Shown here: positions 8,901-15,854 of the stretch, piece after piece
Layout: the number at the start of each line of letters is the position of its first letter
Position numbering within the stretch: position 1 is the first letter of the stretch
Origin: Variovorax sp. 54
GTDB taxonomy: Bacteria > Pseudomonadota > Gammaproteobacteria > Burkholderiales > Burkholderiaceae_C
NCBI RefSeq assembly: GCF_002754375.1
Contig: NZ_PEFF01000001.1
Span: 6,031,501-6,095,500, forward strand
DNA length: 64,000 bases
Direction: 5' to 3'
Notes under the pieces: model-generated
Seen by the model: the letters and a program-made list of their open reading frames with translations, nothing else
What the model was told of the DNA's origin: nothing
Databases searched by the model: none
Made by a program: the position numbers and the translations under genes

Positions 8901-9288
8901 GCGCCGCCATCCACTCGCACTGCTGCGCCCGCGACTGGCGCGCATGCAGCTCATGAGCGCGGTGGAGCTGCGCGCCGCGCGCAGCGGACAGACCGTGCGC
9001 GCCTGCGGCATCGTCAAGGGCCGGCAGCGGCCCGGCACCGCCAACGGCACCATCTTCGTCACACTGGAAGACGAGACCGGCAACGTCAACGTGATCGTCT
9101 GGAACCACGTCATCGAGGCCTGGCGCGAGCCGCTGCTCAAGTCGCACCTGCTCGCGGTGCAGGGCACCTGGCAGCGCGACGACGACAGCGGCGGCAAGGT
9201 GCAGCACCTGATCGCCACCGGCTTCAAGGACCTCACGCCGCTCCTGGGCCGGCTGGCGCAGAGCAACACCAGCCGCGACTTCCACTGA
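5938..9288 (+). CDS. dnaE2: Error-prone DNA polymerase DnaE2 (ImuC)
   Basis: A C-family polymerase of 1116 residues. It has an N-terminal PHP domain (YAELHCLTNFSF..., VSDECS-like ITDECSVAG), the palm catalytic motif PDIDVDF with Asp430, Asp432 and Asp434, the conserved FPRHLSQHVGGFVLT and EVAIVRPGPIQGGMVHPY segments, helix-hairpin-helix (FTSTEDLALRAEL) and a C-terminal OB fold (VRACGIVKGRQRPGTANGTIFVTLEDETG). It starts at ATG 5938 inside the end of imuB; the frame is open further upstream only as a shadow of imuB. Length and order match DnaE2 rather than replicative DnaE1. It carries out mutagenic lesion bypass with ImuA and ImuB. Confidence 0.96.
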   Translation: MPELSGKEERKRLPAKVHVLPQRLRPAPGLPGYAELHCLTNFSFQRGASTPEEVVERAYHLGYAALAITDECSVAGIVRAHVALRDLPAKLDAHESEHPGEPPIPRNPAFRLLFGSEFHFERFKLVVIANDTEGWGNLCEFITAARNTELPKGEYRVDWDTSDVASLQRCQVLFVPHRPPGGMPDAATVQEDLAAARALYGDNLWLAVELFNERDDDLWFVTLMQAGEQADVPLVAAGDVHMHARGRKPLHDVLTAVREGRTVADCGFALQSNAERHLRQRVRLAQLYLPAMLANTLEVAQRCRFDPEVIRETYKYPLETVGSSETAAQTLVRKTWDGARVRYPDGIPEKVRAQVQKELDLITELEYEMFFLTVEDIVRYARSQDILCQGRGSSANSAVCYCLGITAIAPDKGHLLFERFLSRYRKEPPDIDVDFEHQRREEVIQYIYEKYGRERAAIAAVVICYRSRSALRDVGKAIGIDERLVNEFAKDHYWFDDTALGEQLDKAAARVGVKEDRLKLVQWIEMTQRLKGFPRHLSQHVGGFVLTHTRLTRLVPVEKASMKDRSVIQWEKDDLEAMGMLKVDVLALGMLSAIRRGLDHMNRWRGSMVAMHHIPNDDPKVFDMICDADTIGVFQIESRAQMSMLPRLKPRTYEDLVIEVAIVRPGPIQGGMVHPYLKQRERVAKGLEIHYEKEALRPALERTLGIPIFQEQVMQIAMIAAGFSADEADQLRRAMAAWKRKGGLGKFHDKLVKGMTANDYKEAFAEAIFKQILGFGDYGFPESHAASFALLVTISSWLKNYEPACFLAALLDSQPMGFYSPSQLVQDARRHGVEVRPVDVTCSEIDTTLEARAPDAPRMPAGTDTRYAERLGNDNQPAVRLGLNRVLGLSDAGAERLLKARAQAPFTSTEDLALRAELEGKDMAALAAADALMSLSGHRRQQVWDATAQHRSSALLKGVPIHEQALLLPAAPEGEEIVGDYAALGLTLRRHPLALLRPRLARMQLMSAVELRAARSGQTVRACGIVKGRQRPGTANGTIFVTLEDETGNVNVIVWNHVIEAWREPLLKSHLLAVQGTWQRDDDSGGKVQHLIATGFKDLTPLLGRLAQSNTSRDFH

Positions 9289-9357
9289 CACCGCCGAATG
9301 CAACCGATCGTTCCATGCCTCGCGCCGCTCCTCACTTTTCGCTAACCTGTTCCTCCC

Positions 9358-10275
9358 ATGTCCGCACTCGCCGCATTCGCTCCTGCCGATGACGTGGTCG
9401 CCACGCCGATCGGCCCGCCGCCGCCCGCGCCCGATGTGCCCATGCCGCCACCGCCGCCGCCCGTGCTGCCGCCCGAAGGCGATCCGCCGCCCGTCGTGCC
9501 GCCGGTGACGGACCCCGGTTTTCCACCGCCGGTGACCGACCCGCCACCGCTGCAGACGGCCGTGCCCTTCGGCAAGCTGCACGCACGGCGCCTGCGCGAG
9601 ATCTACCGCTCGGCCGGCTGGCCCTGCTGCGATCCCATCGAGGTCGAACTGCTCGCGGGCGGCTTCCTGGAACGCGTGCGCAGCGAGCTGGGCCACGAGA
9701 CGCTGCGCGTGACCGACGCCGGCATTGCGCGTATCGCCACCACGCTCACCGTCAACCGCGCGGCGCTGTCGCCGCACGAGGCGCTGGTGGAGCGCGTGGC
9801 GCGCGAGATGACGCGCGGCGGCCGCATCGCCTGGCGCGGCCTCGGCCTGCGCGCCCGCCTGCCGCCGCTCGAAGAGGGTGGCAAGCCGCGCTGGTGCATG
9901 GCGCGACCCGACGTGTTCTCGATCCGCAACACCAGCGTCGAGGCCTATGCGCATCCCATCGTGCACGAGGTGAAGGTGAGCCGCGCCGACCTGTTGGGCG
10001 ACCTGCGCAAGCCCGACAAGCGCGCGGCCTACCTCGACCTGGGCGGCGAGTGCTGGTACGTGCTGGGCAACGACGCCAAGGGCCGCTGCATCGCGTCACC
10101 CGACGAAATTCCGGCCGGGTGCGGCGTGATGGTGCTCGAGGGCGAACGCCTCGTGGTGGCGCGCGCCGCGGTGCACCGCGCCTTCGAGCGCATTCCTTTT
10201 TCGGTGTGGCTGGCGCTGGCCAAGGCGCAGCCCGTGGCGGGCTTCGAGGACGACGCGCAAGACCTGCTGATCTGA
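9358..10275 (+). CDS. Proline-rich protein with a PD-(D/E)XK nuclease-like domain
   Basis: A protein of 305 residues in two parts. Residues ~15-65 are extremely Pro-rich (PPPPAPDVPMPPPPPPV...), probably a disordered linker. From ~70 there is a helical, winged-helix-like region (LHARRLREIYRSAGWPCCDPIEVELL... ALVERVAREMTRGGR), then RPDVFSIRN followed by HEVKVSRADLLGDLRKPDKRAAY and GECWYVLG. The Asp and the E-x-K spacing resemble the PD-(D/E)XK nuclease core and the MmcB-type repair nuclease family. It follows dnaE2 by 69 bp on the same strand without a visible LexA box, so co-transcription from the imuA promoter is possible. The nuclease function is inference from motifs. Confidence 0.65.
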   Translation: MSALAAFAPADDVVATPIGPPPPAPDVPMPPPPPPVLPPEGDPPPVVPPVTDPGFPPPVTDPPPLQTAVPFGKLHARRLREIYRSAGWPCCDPIEVELLAGGFLERVRSELGHETLRVTDAGIARIATTLTVNRAALSPHEALVERVAREMTRGGRIAWRGLGLRARLPPLEEGGKPRWCMARPDVFSIRNTSVEAYAHPIVHEVKVSRADLLGDLRKPDKRAAYLDLGGECWYVLGNDAKGRCIASPDEIPAGCGVMVLEGERLVVARAAVHRAFERIPFSVWLALAKAQPVAGFEDDAQDLLI

Positions 10276-10290
10276 CGTCGTCGGTGCCCG

Positions 10291-11307
10291 TCAGGTGATG
10301 GCGTCGTAGTCCCGGTGCGCGACGGCGACCACGTTGCCCGGCTCGAACTGGCTCGCCATCTGACGCAGGCCTTCCTCGCGGTCGTCGCGGCTGGCCTGCG
10401 GGTCGAACATCTGGTCGCAGAACTCGAGCAGGTCTCGCACGATGCGCTCGTGGCGGTAGTAGGCGAGGGCGAGCGCATCAATCGCCTGCGCCGTTCCGTA
10501 GCCCTGGAAGAAGAGCGCTTCTTCGCGCGGCTGGTTCCACACGCCGCCGACACCGCCGCCGATGAACATCAGGTCGCGCTCCTTCGGCGCGAGGATCAGC
10601 GTGTCCCAGTCGACGATGCACAGGCGGTCGTCGTCGCCCAGCAGCACGTTGCCCGCGTGCAGGTCCGAGTGGCACAGCACCTGCGGCAGTGACTTCTCGA
10701 GCAGGATCGAGGCGAGCTGTTCGCTGCGGTAGATGAGCGAATCGATCTCTTCGTCGTGCGCGTCCCAGAAGGCCAGGAAGTGCGCCACCAGATCGTCGCC
10801 GGCCACGCCGTTGATGAAGCGGCGCTGGTAGCCGCGTACGCCTTCGCGCCCCTGGTGCGAATAGCTTTCACGCGGCAGGCCCGCGCGCAGAGATTCGGGC
10901 AGTTCGGCGCGGTGGATGGCGTTCAGTGCCATGCCGAGCGCGGTCCATTGCCGGTCAGTTGGTGTGCGTGTGAAGCCGTCGGCGCCGTTGAAGAAGGGAT
11001 GGAGGGCCCAGTCGAAATCGTGCGCTTGCACGCTGAGCTGCTGCGTGAGCGTGGGCAGCGGCGCCATCACGGCGTTGATGCCTTGCGTGTGGTGCAAGAA
11101 GGCCGGCACATCGACCACGGCCGCACTGAAGCCGCCACGGCGTAGCTTCAGAAAGTACGCGCCGCCGTCCGGTGCCTCGATGCGGAACGCGGCCGAATCG
11201 ACGTCAGCGCCCAGTGGCAGGAACTCGGCGCGGGTGGCTTCAAGGCCCCAGTGGCTGGCGAGGCAGGAAGGGATGGCGTCGTTCGGCAGGGTGGGTGGTG
11301 TCAGCAT
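10291..11307 (-). CDS. Aminoglycoside phosphotransferase (APH) family protein
   Basis: A protein of 338 residues with the APH/choline-kinase fold: N-lobe strand GGAYFLKLRRG (ATP-anchoring Lys), catalytic loop VLCHSDLHAGNVLL (HxDxxxxN) and metal-binding LCIVDWDTLILAPKERDLMFI. The pattern resembles the APH(9)-like spectinomycin phosphotransferase/kinase group, but many members phosphorylate unrelated small molecules, so resistance should not be assumed. Its start is weakly marked, with no Shine-Dalgarno. It is convergent with the nuclease-like gene, and 78 bp separate it from the phosphoesterase gene upstream on the same strand. Confidence 0.85.
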   Translation of the reverse strand: MLTPPTLPNDAIPSCLASHWGLEATRAEFLPLGADVDSAAFRIEAPDGGAYFLKLRRGGFSAAVVDVPAFLHHTQGINAVMAPLPTLTQQLSVQAHDFDWALHPFFNGADGFTRTPTDRQWTALGMALNAIHRAELPESLRAGLPRESYSHQGREGVRGYQRRFINGVAGDDLVAHFLAFWDAHDEEIDSLIYRSEQLASILLEKSLPQVLCHSDLHAGNVLLGDDDRLCIVDWDTLILAPKERDLMFIGGGVGGVWNQPREEALFFQGYGTAQAIDALALAYYRHERIVRDLLEFCDQMFDPQASRDDREEGLRQMASQFEPGNVVAVAHRDYDAIT

Positions 11308-11385
11308 GCGAGGTGGGCGGTGTCAGGTCGATGGACGCTGAAAATTGTCTCACCCGATGAGGCCACGGAACCCACCCGGCGCGTG

Positions 11386-11982
11386 TCAGACGTGAGCGTC
11401 TTCTTGTGCCTCGTACGAAGCCAGCACTTCGTGCCGGAAGGAGGCTCCGGTGAACGAGCGGACAAGAAGAAATTTCTTCACGCACCAAGGAATCGGCGGC
11501 ATGTGCCTCGGGTAGGCAGCGCTTGCGGCCTTTCGGGCGATGGTGATGTGGGGCGTGAACTTTGGGGTGCCCGTGAGGATGCCGGCCTGCTGCACCGCGT
11601 GGCTGATGTGCTTGTACAGAGCGTGCAGCCCTGCATGCTCGGCGGGTTGGACCACCGCGATGTGGTTGTTCCAGGTGCATGAACGGTCCAGCATGAGTTC
11701 CATGGGCTGCACAGGAACCCGGGCGAGCGCATCGCGCAGGCGCTTCTCGACGGGTTGTGTCTGATCGCCGAAGCAATGCAGCGTCAGATGCATTCGCGGG
11801 CCTCACGGAAAGTAGTGTCCCTCCGGCCAGAGCCAGTCCTTGCGATGCGCCTCGATCGCAGCCTGCACGGCAGGATCGGGAAACAGTGCAATCAGGAGAT
11901 GCGAATCTCCCACTGGAGGTGCGGATTCCCATTCTGGTTCGGGGTGATCCGGATAAGCCGAGTCTCGGTTGAAGTCGTCCAT
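11386..11982 (-). pseudogene. 2'-5' RNA ligase / 2H phosphoesterase (LigT-like), interrupted by one in-frame TGA
   Basis: Read from ATG 11982, which has a good ribosome site (AAGGAG about 7 nt upstream), the frame encodes MDDFNRDSAY... with DSHLLIALFPDPAVQAAI, the typical first strand of LigT-like proteins. It then hits TGA at 11805-11803 (after GHYFP). The same frame continues immediately with GPRMHLTLHCFGD (first HxT motif) and later FTPHITIARK (second HxT motif), ending at 11386. The two halves together give a normal ~198-residue 2H phosphoesterase. So a single nonsense codon splits the gene; the second half could restart at ATG 11793 and would keep both catalytic His motifs. It lies 38 bp after the 78-residue ORF, likely in one SOS-controlled transcript. 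Confidence 0.82.
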
Positions 11983-12020
11983 TGCTGCACTCCTTGGAAA
12001 AGGTGAAGCTGAAAGGCGGT

Positions 12021-12257
12021 TCAGGGCTCCGGCGGCCACCAATGCGCGGCCGTCGTCCGGATGACGCGCGCCGCCTGAACGCGGATGTCATCCTGTTCGT
12101 TGCTGTCGTCGTGGCCGTGCTCGCGGGTCACGCGGAAGGGCCAAGTCGAAATCCGGCCTGTCTTGCCGGTGGTGCGTGGACGCGACTGCAACGGGTGCTG
12201 CCGCGAGGAGAAAAAAAGCACCTGCGCGGAGGGCGCAGGCGGGTTGGCGGTGGTCAT
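12021..12257 (-). CDS. Small protein of unknown function behind a LexA box
   Basis: A 78-residue ORF beginning MTTANPPAPSAQVLFFSSRQ and ending RTTAAHWWPPEP. I recognise no family. Evidence that it is real: codon third positions are strongly GC-biased as in neighbouring genes, a modest GAGG lies 7-10 nt before the ATG, and a perfect LexA box sits 50 bp upstream in the promoter position. It has no signal peptide or membrane segment. The middle is basic (SRPRTTGKTGR) and the second half is acidic to mixed (HGHDDSNEQDD). The 2H phosphoesterase gene follows it at 38 bp. An overlapping frame from ATG 12294 has poor codon use and no ribosome site. Confidence 0.6.
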   Translation of the reverse strand: MTTANPPAPSAQVLFFSSRQHPLQSRPRTTGKTGRISTWPFRVTREHGHDDSNEQDDIRVQAARVIRTTAAHWWPPEP

Positions 12258-12307
12258 GGCGTCGCCTCGAATGTTGTTCTTGGAGACGAGCCATTCTAGA
12301 GAAAAGA

Positions 12308-12323
12308 CTGTATTTATGTACAG
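12308..12323. promoter_or_regulatory. Second perfect LexA (SOS) box
   Basis: On the minus strand this reads CTGTACATAAATACAG, within TACTGTACATAAATACAGT, matching the extended LexA consensus. It lies 50 bp upstream of the 78-residue ORF (minus strand) and just past the 3' end of the SGNH hydrolase gene. It can therefore control only the minus-strand pair 12257-11386. Confidence 0.88.
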
Positions 12324-12335
12324 TATATTTGCAGT

Positions 12336-13604
12336 CTATCGACCATCGATGCCCAGCAAGGCGTCGAGGTCGATGGCTGCGGCCATGGCCTTGTAGCCAG
12401 CATCGCCGGGATGCAGGTGATCGCCCGAATCCATGGCGGCCTTCAGGCGGGTCGGCCGGGCCGGGTCGCGCAGCAGTGCGTCGACATCGACCACCGCGTC
12501 GAACGCGCCGCTTTCGCGAATCCAGCGGTTCACGGCCTGGCGCACGGTGTCTTTCTCGGGCGAGTGGTGGCCGGCCAGCGGCGTGCCTTCGAGCGCGCGT
12601 TCGTTGGATGGAATCGTCGCGCCCACGATGCGCACGTTGTGGGCGTGAGCCATCTCGATCAGCTGACGAAAGCCCTGGATCACGGCGTCGGCGCGCACCG
12701 CGGGTTCCTGCGGCGCGAAGGGGCCGCCGGGCCAGCCGATGTCGTTGGTGCCGAGCAGCACGACCATCGCGCGCACGCCGGGCTGCGCGAACACGTCGCG
12801 ACCCGCGCGTTCGAGCGCCGCGCGGCCCATGCCGTCCTTCAGCAGCCGGCCGCCCGAGATGCCGGCGTTGAGCACGCCCACGCCGCGCGGCGCGAGCCGC
12901 TCGGCCAGTGCGTCGGGCCAGCGCGTGTGGGCGCCGGGGGTCGAACCGTTGCCGTCGGTGATCGAGTCGCCCAGCGCGACGACGGTGACGGGCGCCTGGG
13001 GCGTCTCGACGATCAGGCCGCTCACGTAGACGCGCGTGCTCCACGAGGTGGCCGCGGCAGGCAGCCGCGCGGCGGCGCTCAGGTCGCCGTCGGCGATGTA
13101 CAGCGTCTGCCGCGCATCGAAGTGAAAGCCCGCGGGCTGGCTGGGCGTGGGCAGGTAGAGCGACACGGCCACCTCGCTCAGCGCGGGCAGCGCCAGGTCG
13201 ACGGGGTCGCTCACGAGGCGTGCGCCGGGTGGCACGGTCACGTCGCTGCGGCCGCCGAAGCGCAGCACGCGATCGGTGCCTTCGACGACCGCCGAGCCGC
13301 TTGCATGGCGCGCCACGTGGGCGGCGCCGATGTGCAGCGGCGCGGTGCCGCCTTCGTTGCTGATCACCACGCGCAGCCGCGTGCCGCCGATGCTCAGGCG
13401 CGCCACCTGGCGCAGCGTCTGCCGCTCGAAGCGGGCGGGAATGCCGAGGGGCAGCACGAAATGCTCGTCCCACAGCGGCTGGGTGGCGGCCATCCAGCTG
13501 GGGCTCCAGTGCGTGGGCGCTGCCACGGAAGCGGTGGCGGCAGCGGCGAAGGAGAGGGCGAGTGCGCCCTGGCGCAGGAGGGAGGTGAGTCGCGAAGCGG
13601 TCAT
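12336..13604 (-). CDS. SGNH/GDSL-family hydrolase, secreted
   Basis: A protein of ~422 residues starting at ATG 13604 (GAGGA upstream), with a Sec signal peptide (LLRQGALALSFAAAATASVAA). The N-terminal half is beta-rich (THWSPSWMAATQPLW..., a jelly-roll-like domain). The C-terminal half is an SGNH esterase with block I VVALGDSITDGNGS, a Gly in block II (NAGISGGRL), block III LLGTNDIG and block V DHLHPGDAGY. This architecture fits a periplasmic or secreted carbohydrate or lipid esterase. The longer frame upstream overlaps the regulatory region. It diverges from a LysR gene, its probable regulator. Confidence 0.88.
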   Translation of the reverse strand: MTASRLTSLLRQGALALSFAAAATASVAAPTHWSPSWMAATQPLWDEHFVLPLGIPARFERQTLRQVARLSIGGTRLRVVISNEGGTAPLHIGAAHVARHASGSAVVEGTDRVLRFGGRSDVTVPPGARLVSDPVDLALPALSEVAVSLYLPTPSQPAGFHFDARQTLYIADGDLSAAARLPAAATSWSTRVYVSGLIVETPQAPVTVVALGDSITDGNGSTPGAHTRWPDALAERLAPRGVGVLNAGISGGRLLKDGMGRAALERAGRDVFAQPGVRAMVVLLGTNDIGWPGGPFAPQEPAVRADAVIQGFRQLIEMAHAHNVRIVGATIPSNERALEGTPLAGHHSPEKDTVRQAVNRWIRESGAFDAVVDVDALLRDPARPTRLKAAMDSGDHLHPGDAGYKAMAAAIDLDALLGIDGR

Positions 13605-13620
13605 GTGAAATGTCCTCAGG

Positions 13621-13715
13621 TGAAAGAAAGAAGCGTCGATGGACGAACTTTCTTTCATTCGAATCGCGAGGGGTAGAAGGCAGAATGGCATGCATCACAT
13701 TCCCGATTCGAATGA
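13621..13715. promoter_or_regulatory. Divergent SGNH/LysR control region with nested inverted repeats
   Basis: Two dyads are visible. First, TGAAAGAAAG (13621-13630) and CTTTCTTTCA (13648-13657) form a perfect 10-bp inverted repeat. Second, TCATTCGAATCG (13655-13666) and CGATTCGAATGA (13704-13715) form a perfect 12-bp inverted repeat, each arm holding the palindrome ATTCGAAT, 49 bp apart. They lie between the SGNH start (13604) and the LysR start (13720), as expected for LysR-type recognition and activation sites. Binding is inference. Confidence 0.6.
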
Positions 13716-13719
13716 CCCG

Positions 13720-14637
13720 ATGGACACCCTTCGCGCACTCTCCGCCTTCGTGCACAGCGTCGAACTCGGCAGCCTCTCGGGCGCGGCCCGCGCGCTCGAC
13801 ACCACGCAGCCCACCGTGAGCAAGCTGGTCGCGGGTCTGGAGCGTTCGCTCGGCGTGCGGCTGCTGCGGCGCGCGGCCACCGGCCTGAGCCTCACGGAGG
13901 AGGGCCAGCGCTTTCATGAACGCGCGCGCCGCATGCTCGAGGACTACGGCGACGCCGTGGCCGATGCGCGCGCGCAGGTGCAACAGCCGCGCGGCCTGCT
14001 GCGCCTGAGCGCGCCGGTCACGCTGGGGCAGCGGCATCTCAACGCGATGGCGGTCGCGTTCCTGCGGCTGTACCCCGACATCGAACTCGAGCTGGTGCTC
14101 GATGACCGCTTCGTCGACCCGCGCGAGGAGCGCATCGACGTCTCGCTGCGCGTCGGCGGCGCGCTGCCGCCCGACCTCGTCGCGCGCCACCTCGGCAGCT
14201 GGCCGCGCGTGCTCGTCGCCTCGCCCGACTACGTGGCCGCACGCGGCAAGCCGCGCACGCCGCACGACCTGCTGGCCCACGACTACCTGCGCTATGCCGC
14301 AGGCGACGACGGCGTGCTGCTCACGGGCCCCGACGGCCCGGTGACCGTGCCGGTGCGCAGCCGCTACCGCGTCAACAACGCGGTGGCACTGCTCGACAGC
14401 GTGTTGGCGGGCGCGGGGGTGTCGCTGCAACCCACGTGGATGGTTGCGGACCTGCTGGCGCAGGGGCGGCTGGTGCGCGTGCTCGCGCGGCACACGGGGC
14501 CCGCGCAGGAGCTGCACCTGCTCTACGCGCCGCGCCGCCAGTTGCCGCTGCGGGTGCAGGTGCTGGTCGACTTCCTGGCGCAGCGTGTGGCGGCATTACC
14601 AGGGGCGGCGCGAGGGCGGGTGAACGGCGGTCGATGA
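13720..14637 (+). CDS. LysR-family transcriptional regulator
   Basis: A 305-residue LysR protein from ATG 13720 (MDTLRALSAFVHSVELGSLS). It has a winged helix with ALDTTQPTVSKLVAGLERSLG as recognition helix, a linker helix, then the effector domain (LRLSAPVTLGQRHLNAMAVAFL..., YPDIELELVLDDRFVDP). In-frame ATGs at 13690 and 13639 would extend it through the palindromes and are less likely. It diverges from the SGNH hydrolase gene. The ligand is unknown. Confidence 0.9.
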   Translation: MDTLRALSAFVHSVELGSLSGAARALDTTQPTVSKLVAGLERSLGVRLLRRAATGLSLTEEGQRFHERARRMLEDYGDAVADARAQVQQPRGLLRLSAPVTLGQRHLNAMAVAFLRLYPDIELELVLDDRFVDPREERIDVSLRVGGALPPDLVARHLGSWPRVLVASPDYVAARGKPRTPHDLLAHDYLRYAAGDDGVLLTGPDGPVTVPVRSRYRVNNAVALLDSVLAGAGVSLQPTWMVADLLAQGRLVRVLARHTGPAQELHLLYAPRRQLPLRVQVLVDFLAQRVAALPGAARGRVNGGR

Positions 14638-14800
14638 ACGCGCCGCATGAGGGCCCCAGGTGCAAGACGGTGGTGTGTTGTCGTGCGAAAGTTCTCGCGC
14701 GGGACGACCTGTTGAATTGGTTACAACAGCAACCCGTCCGGACCGCATTTTCAGGGTCGCAACGACCTAGACTGCGCCTCGTTTCCTGAGGAGCTTTCCC

Positions 14801-15025
14801 ATGCCCATGGACTTTCTGGAGCGCATCGAAGACGCGTCGTTCCCGATGGCGGTCCGCGACGAAGCCGACATCCACTGCGCGACCATGCTGGTCGCCGCAC
14901 ATCTCATCGAAGCCGTCCTGCCACCGGCAGCGAGCGGCACGGGCGGGCGCGTCGCGGTCCTCTTGCTCATCACGCCGAAAGGGCGCGCGGCACTGCGGCT
15001 GCGACGGGACGAACTGCAGACCTGA
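14801..15025 (+). CDS. Conserved-looking hypothetical small protein
   Basis: A 74-residue ORF (MPMDFLERIEDASFPMAVRD...) with a strong ribosome site (GAGGAG about 7 nt before ATG) and GC-rich third positions. It has no signal peptide. A hydrophobic strand (VAVLLLI) is followed by a basic end (KGRAALRLRRDELQT). I do not recognise the family. It stands alone between a LysR gene and tRNA-Gly. Confidence 0.6.
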   Translation: MPMDFLERIEDASFPMAVRDEADIHCATMLVAAHLIEAVLPPAASGTGGRVAVLLLITPKGRAALRLRRDELQT

Positions 15026-15071
15026 TCCCGGGCGGAGCACAAGGGAACTGACGTTAGAATCCGCGCCTGCT

Positions 15072-15145
15072 GCGGGTGTAGTTCAATGGTAGAACGGCAG
15101 CTTCCCAAGCTTCATACGAGGGTTCGATTCCCTTCACCCGCTCCA
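15072..15145 (+). tRNA. tRNA-Gly (anticodon CCC)
   Basis: A 74-nt cloverleaf: acceptor GCGGGTG pairs with CACCCGC, the D arm is GTTCAATGGTAGAAC, the anticodon loop is CTTCCCAAG (anticodon CCC), the T arm has GGTTCGATTCC, and CCA is encoded. TAGAAT 12 nt upstream could be the -10 element. Confidence 0.95.
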
Positions 15146-15854
15146 GCCCCCATTCCCAGGCGTTCCTTGTGACCTCCATGAAGGTCCATCCGAAGGACGC
15201 CTGCGCGATCTAGCGAAGCCGGTGCCTCCACGGGGCACAGCACGGGGAACACCGGTGCGTTGGGCTCAGACTCCAAGCCTTGTCCCCCTGCGCTCACAGA
15301 ACGCACCTGCAAAAACGCTTCGGGTCACTGCGGCAGAAGCGCGCGCGTCATCCGTGATGACGGCAATCTCTTCCTGGAAGTCGCTCCCGTCGAATCAAGG
15401 CACAGCTTCGCACCAGCGTGGTGACAACCTGCGCGAAGGTCGCTCGTGAAGCTCACGCACGCAAAGTCCTGATCCGGGCATGGCCGTTGCGTGAGACCAT
15501 CGCGCGCAAGCCGCGCATCCCGTACGGGAAAACCGGGCTTTCGATTCAGCCCGGTATGGGCAGACTGGAAACATGAGGGCACTGCAGCAAATGCAGGTGG
15601 CATTGGGACGAGGGGCCACGTGAGATTTTTCGTTAGCAGTCGGCGGAACAAGGATGGTGTGTGCCGCAGGTTGTACGTTGCGAACCCGTGGCGCCATCGG
15701 GGCTGTTGGCATCTCTCGATTCCAGCGGGCTGGTCGCAAGTCAGGCGTAGCCGTTGCCTGGCTGGATTCACGCCGCCTCGCTCACCACCAACTGCACCAA
15801 CTGCACCGGCGCATCCGCCAGCGGCGCGCGGGCCATGTCGCGGCACAATCCCGC
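15146..15854. other. About 700 bp without a convincing gene
   Basis: Immediately downstream of the tRNA-Gly 3' end. All six frames lack an ORF with a ribosome site, normal codon use or a recognisable product. A minus-strand fragment near 15768-15836 (MARAPLADAPVQLVQLVVSEAA) could be a gene relic. The location beside a tRNA makes an old integration scar possible, but no integrase or repeat of the tRNA end was seen. Confidence 0.4.

Noticed and set aside
10291..11307. APH-fold gene considered as an antibiotic-resistance gene
   Set aside because: The fold is shared by many non-resistance kinases, the codon use is native, and there is no mobile context.
11803..11805. In-frame TGA considered as a selenocysteine codon
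   Set aside because: The family has no Sec/Cys at this place that I know of and no bacterial SECIS-like hairpin is apparent just after the codon; a nonsense mutation is simpler.
12088..12294. Alternative 68-residue frame (MARLQEQHSRR...) behind the second LexA box
   Set aside because: Poor third-position GC and no ribosome site compared with the overlapping frame starting at 12257.
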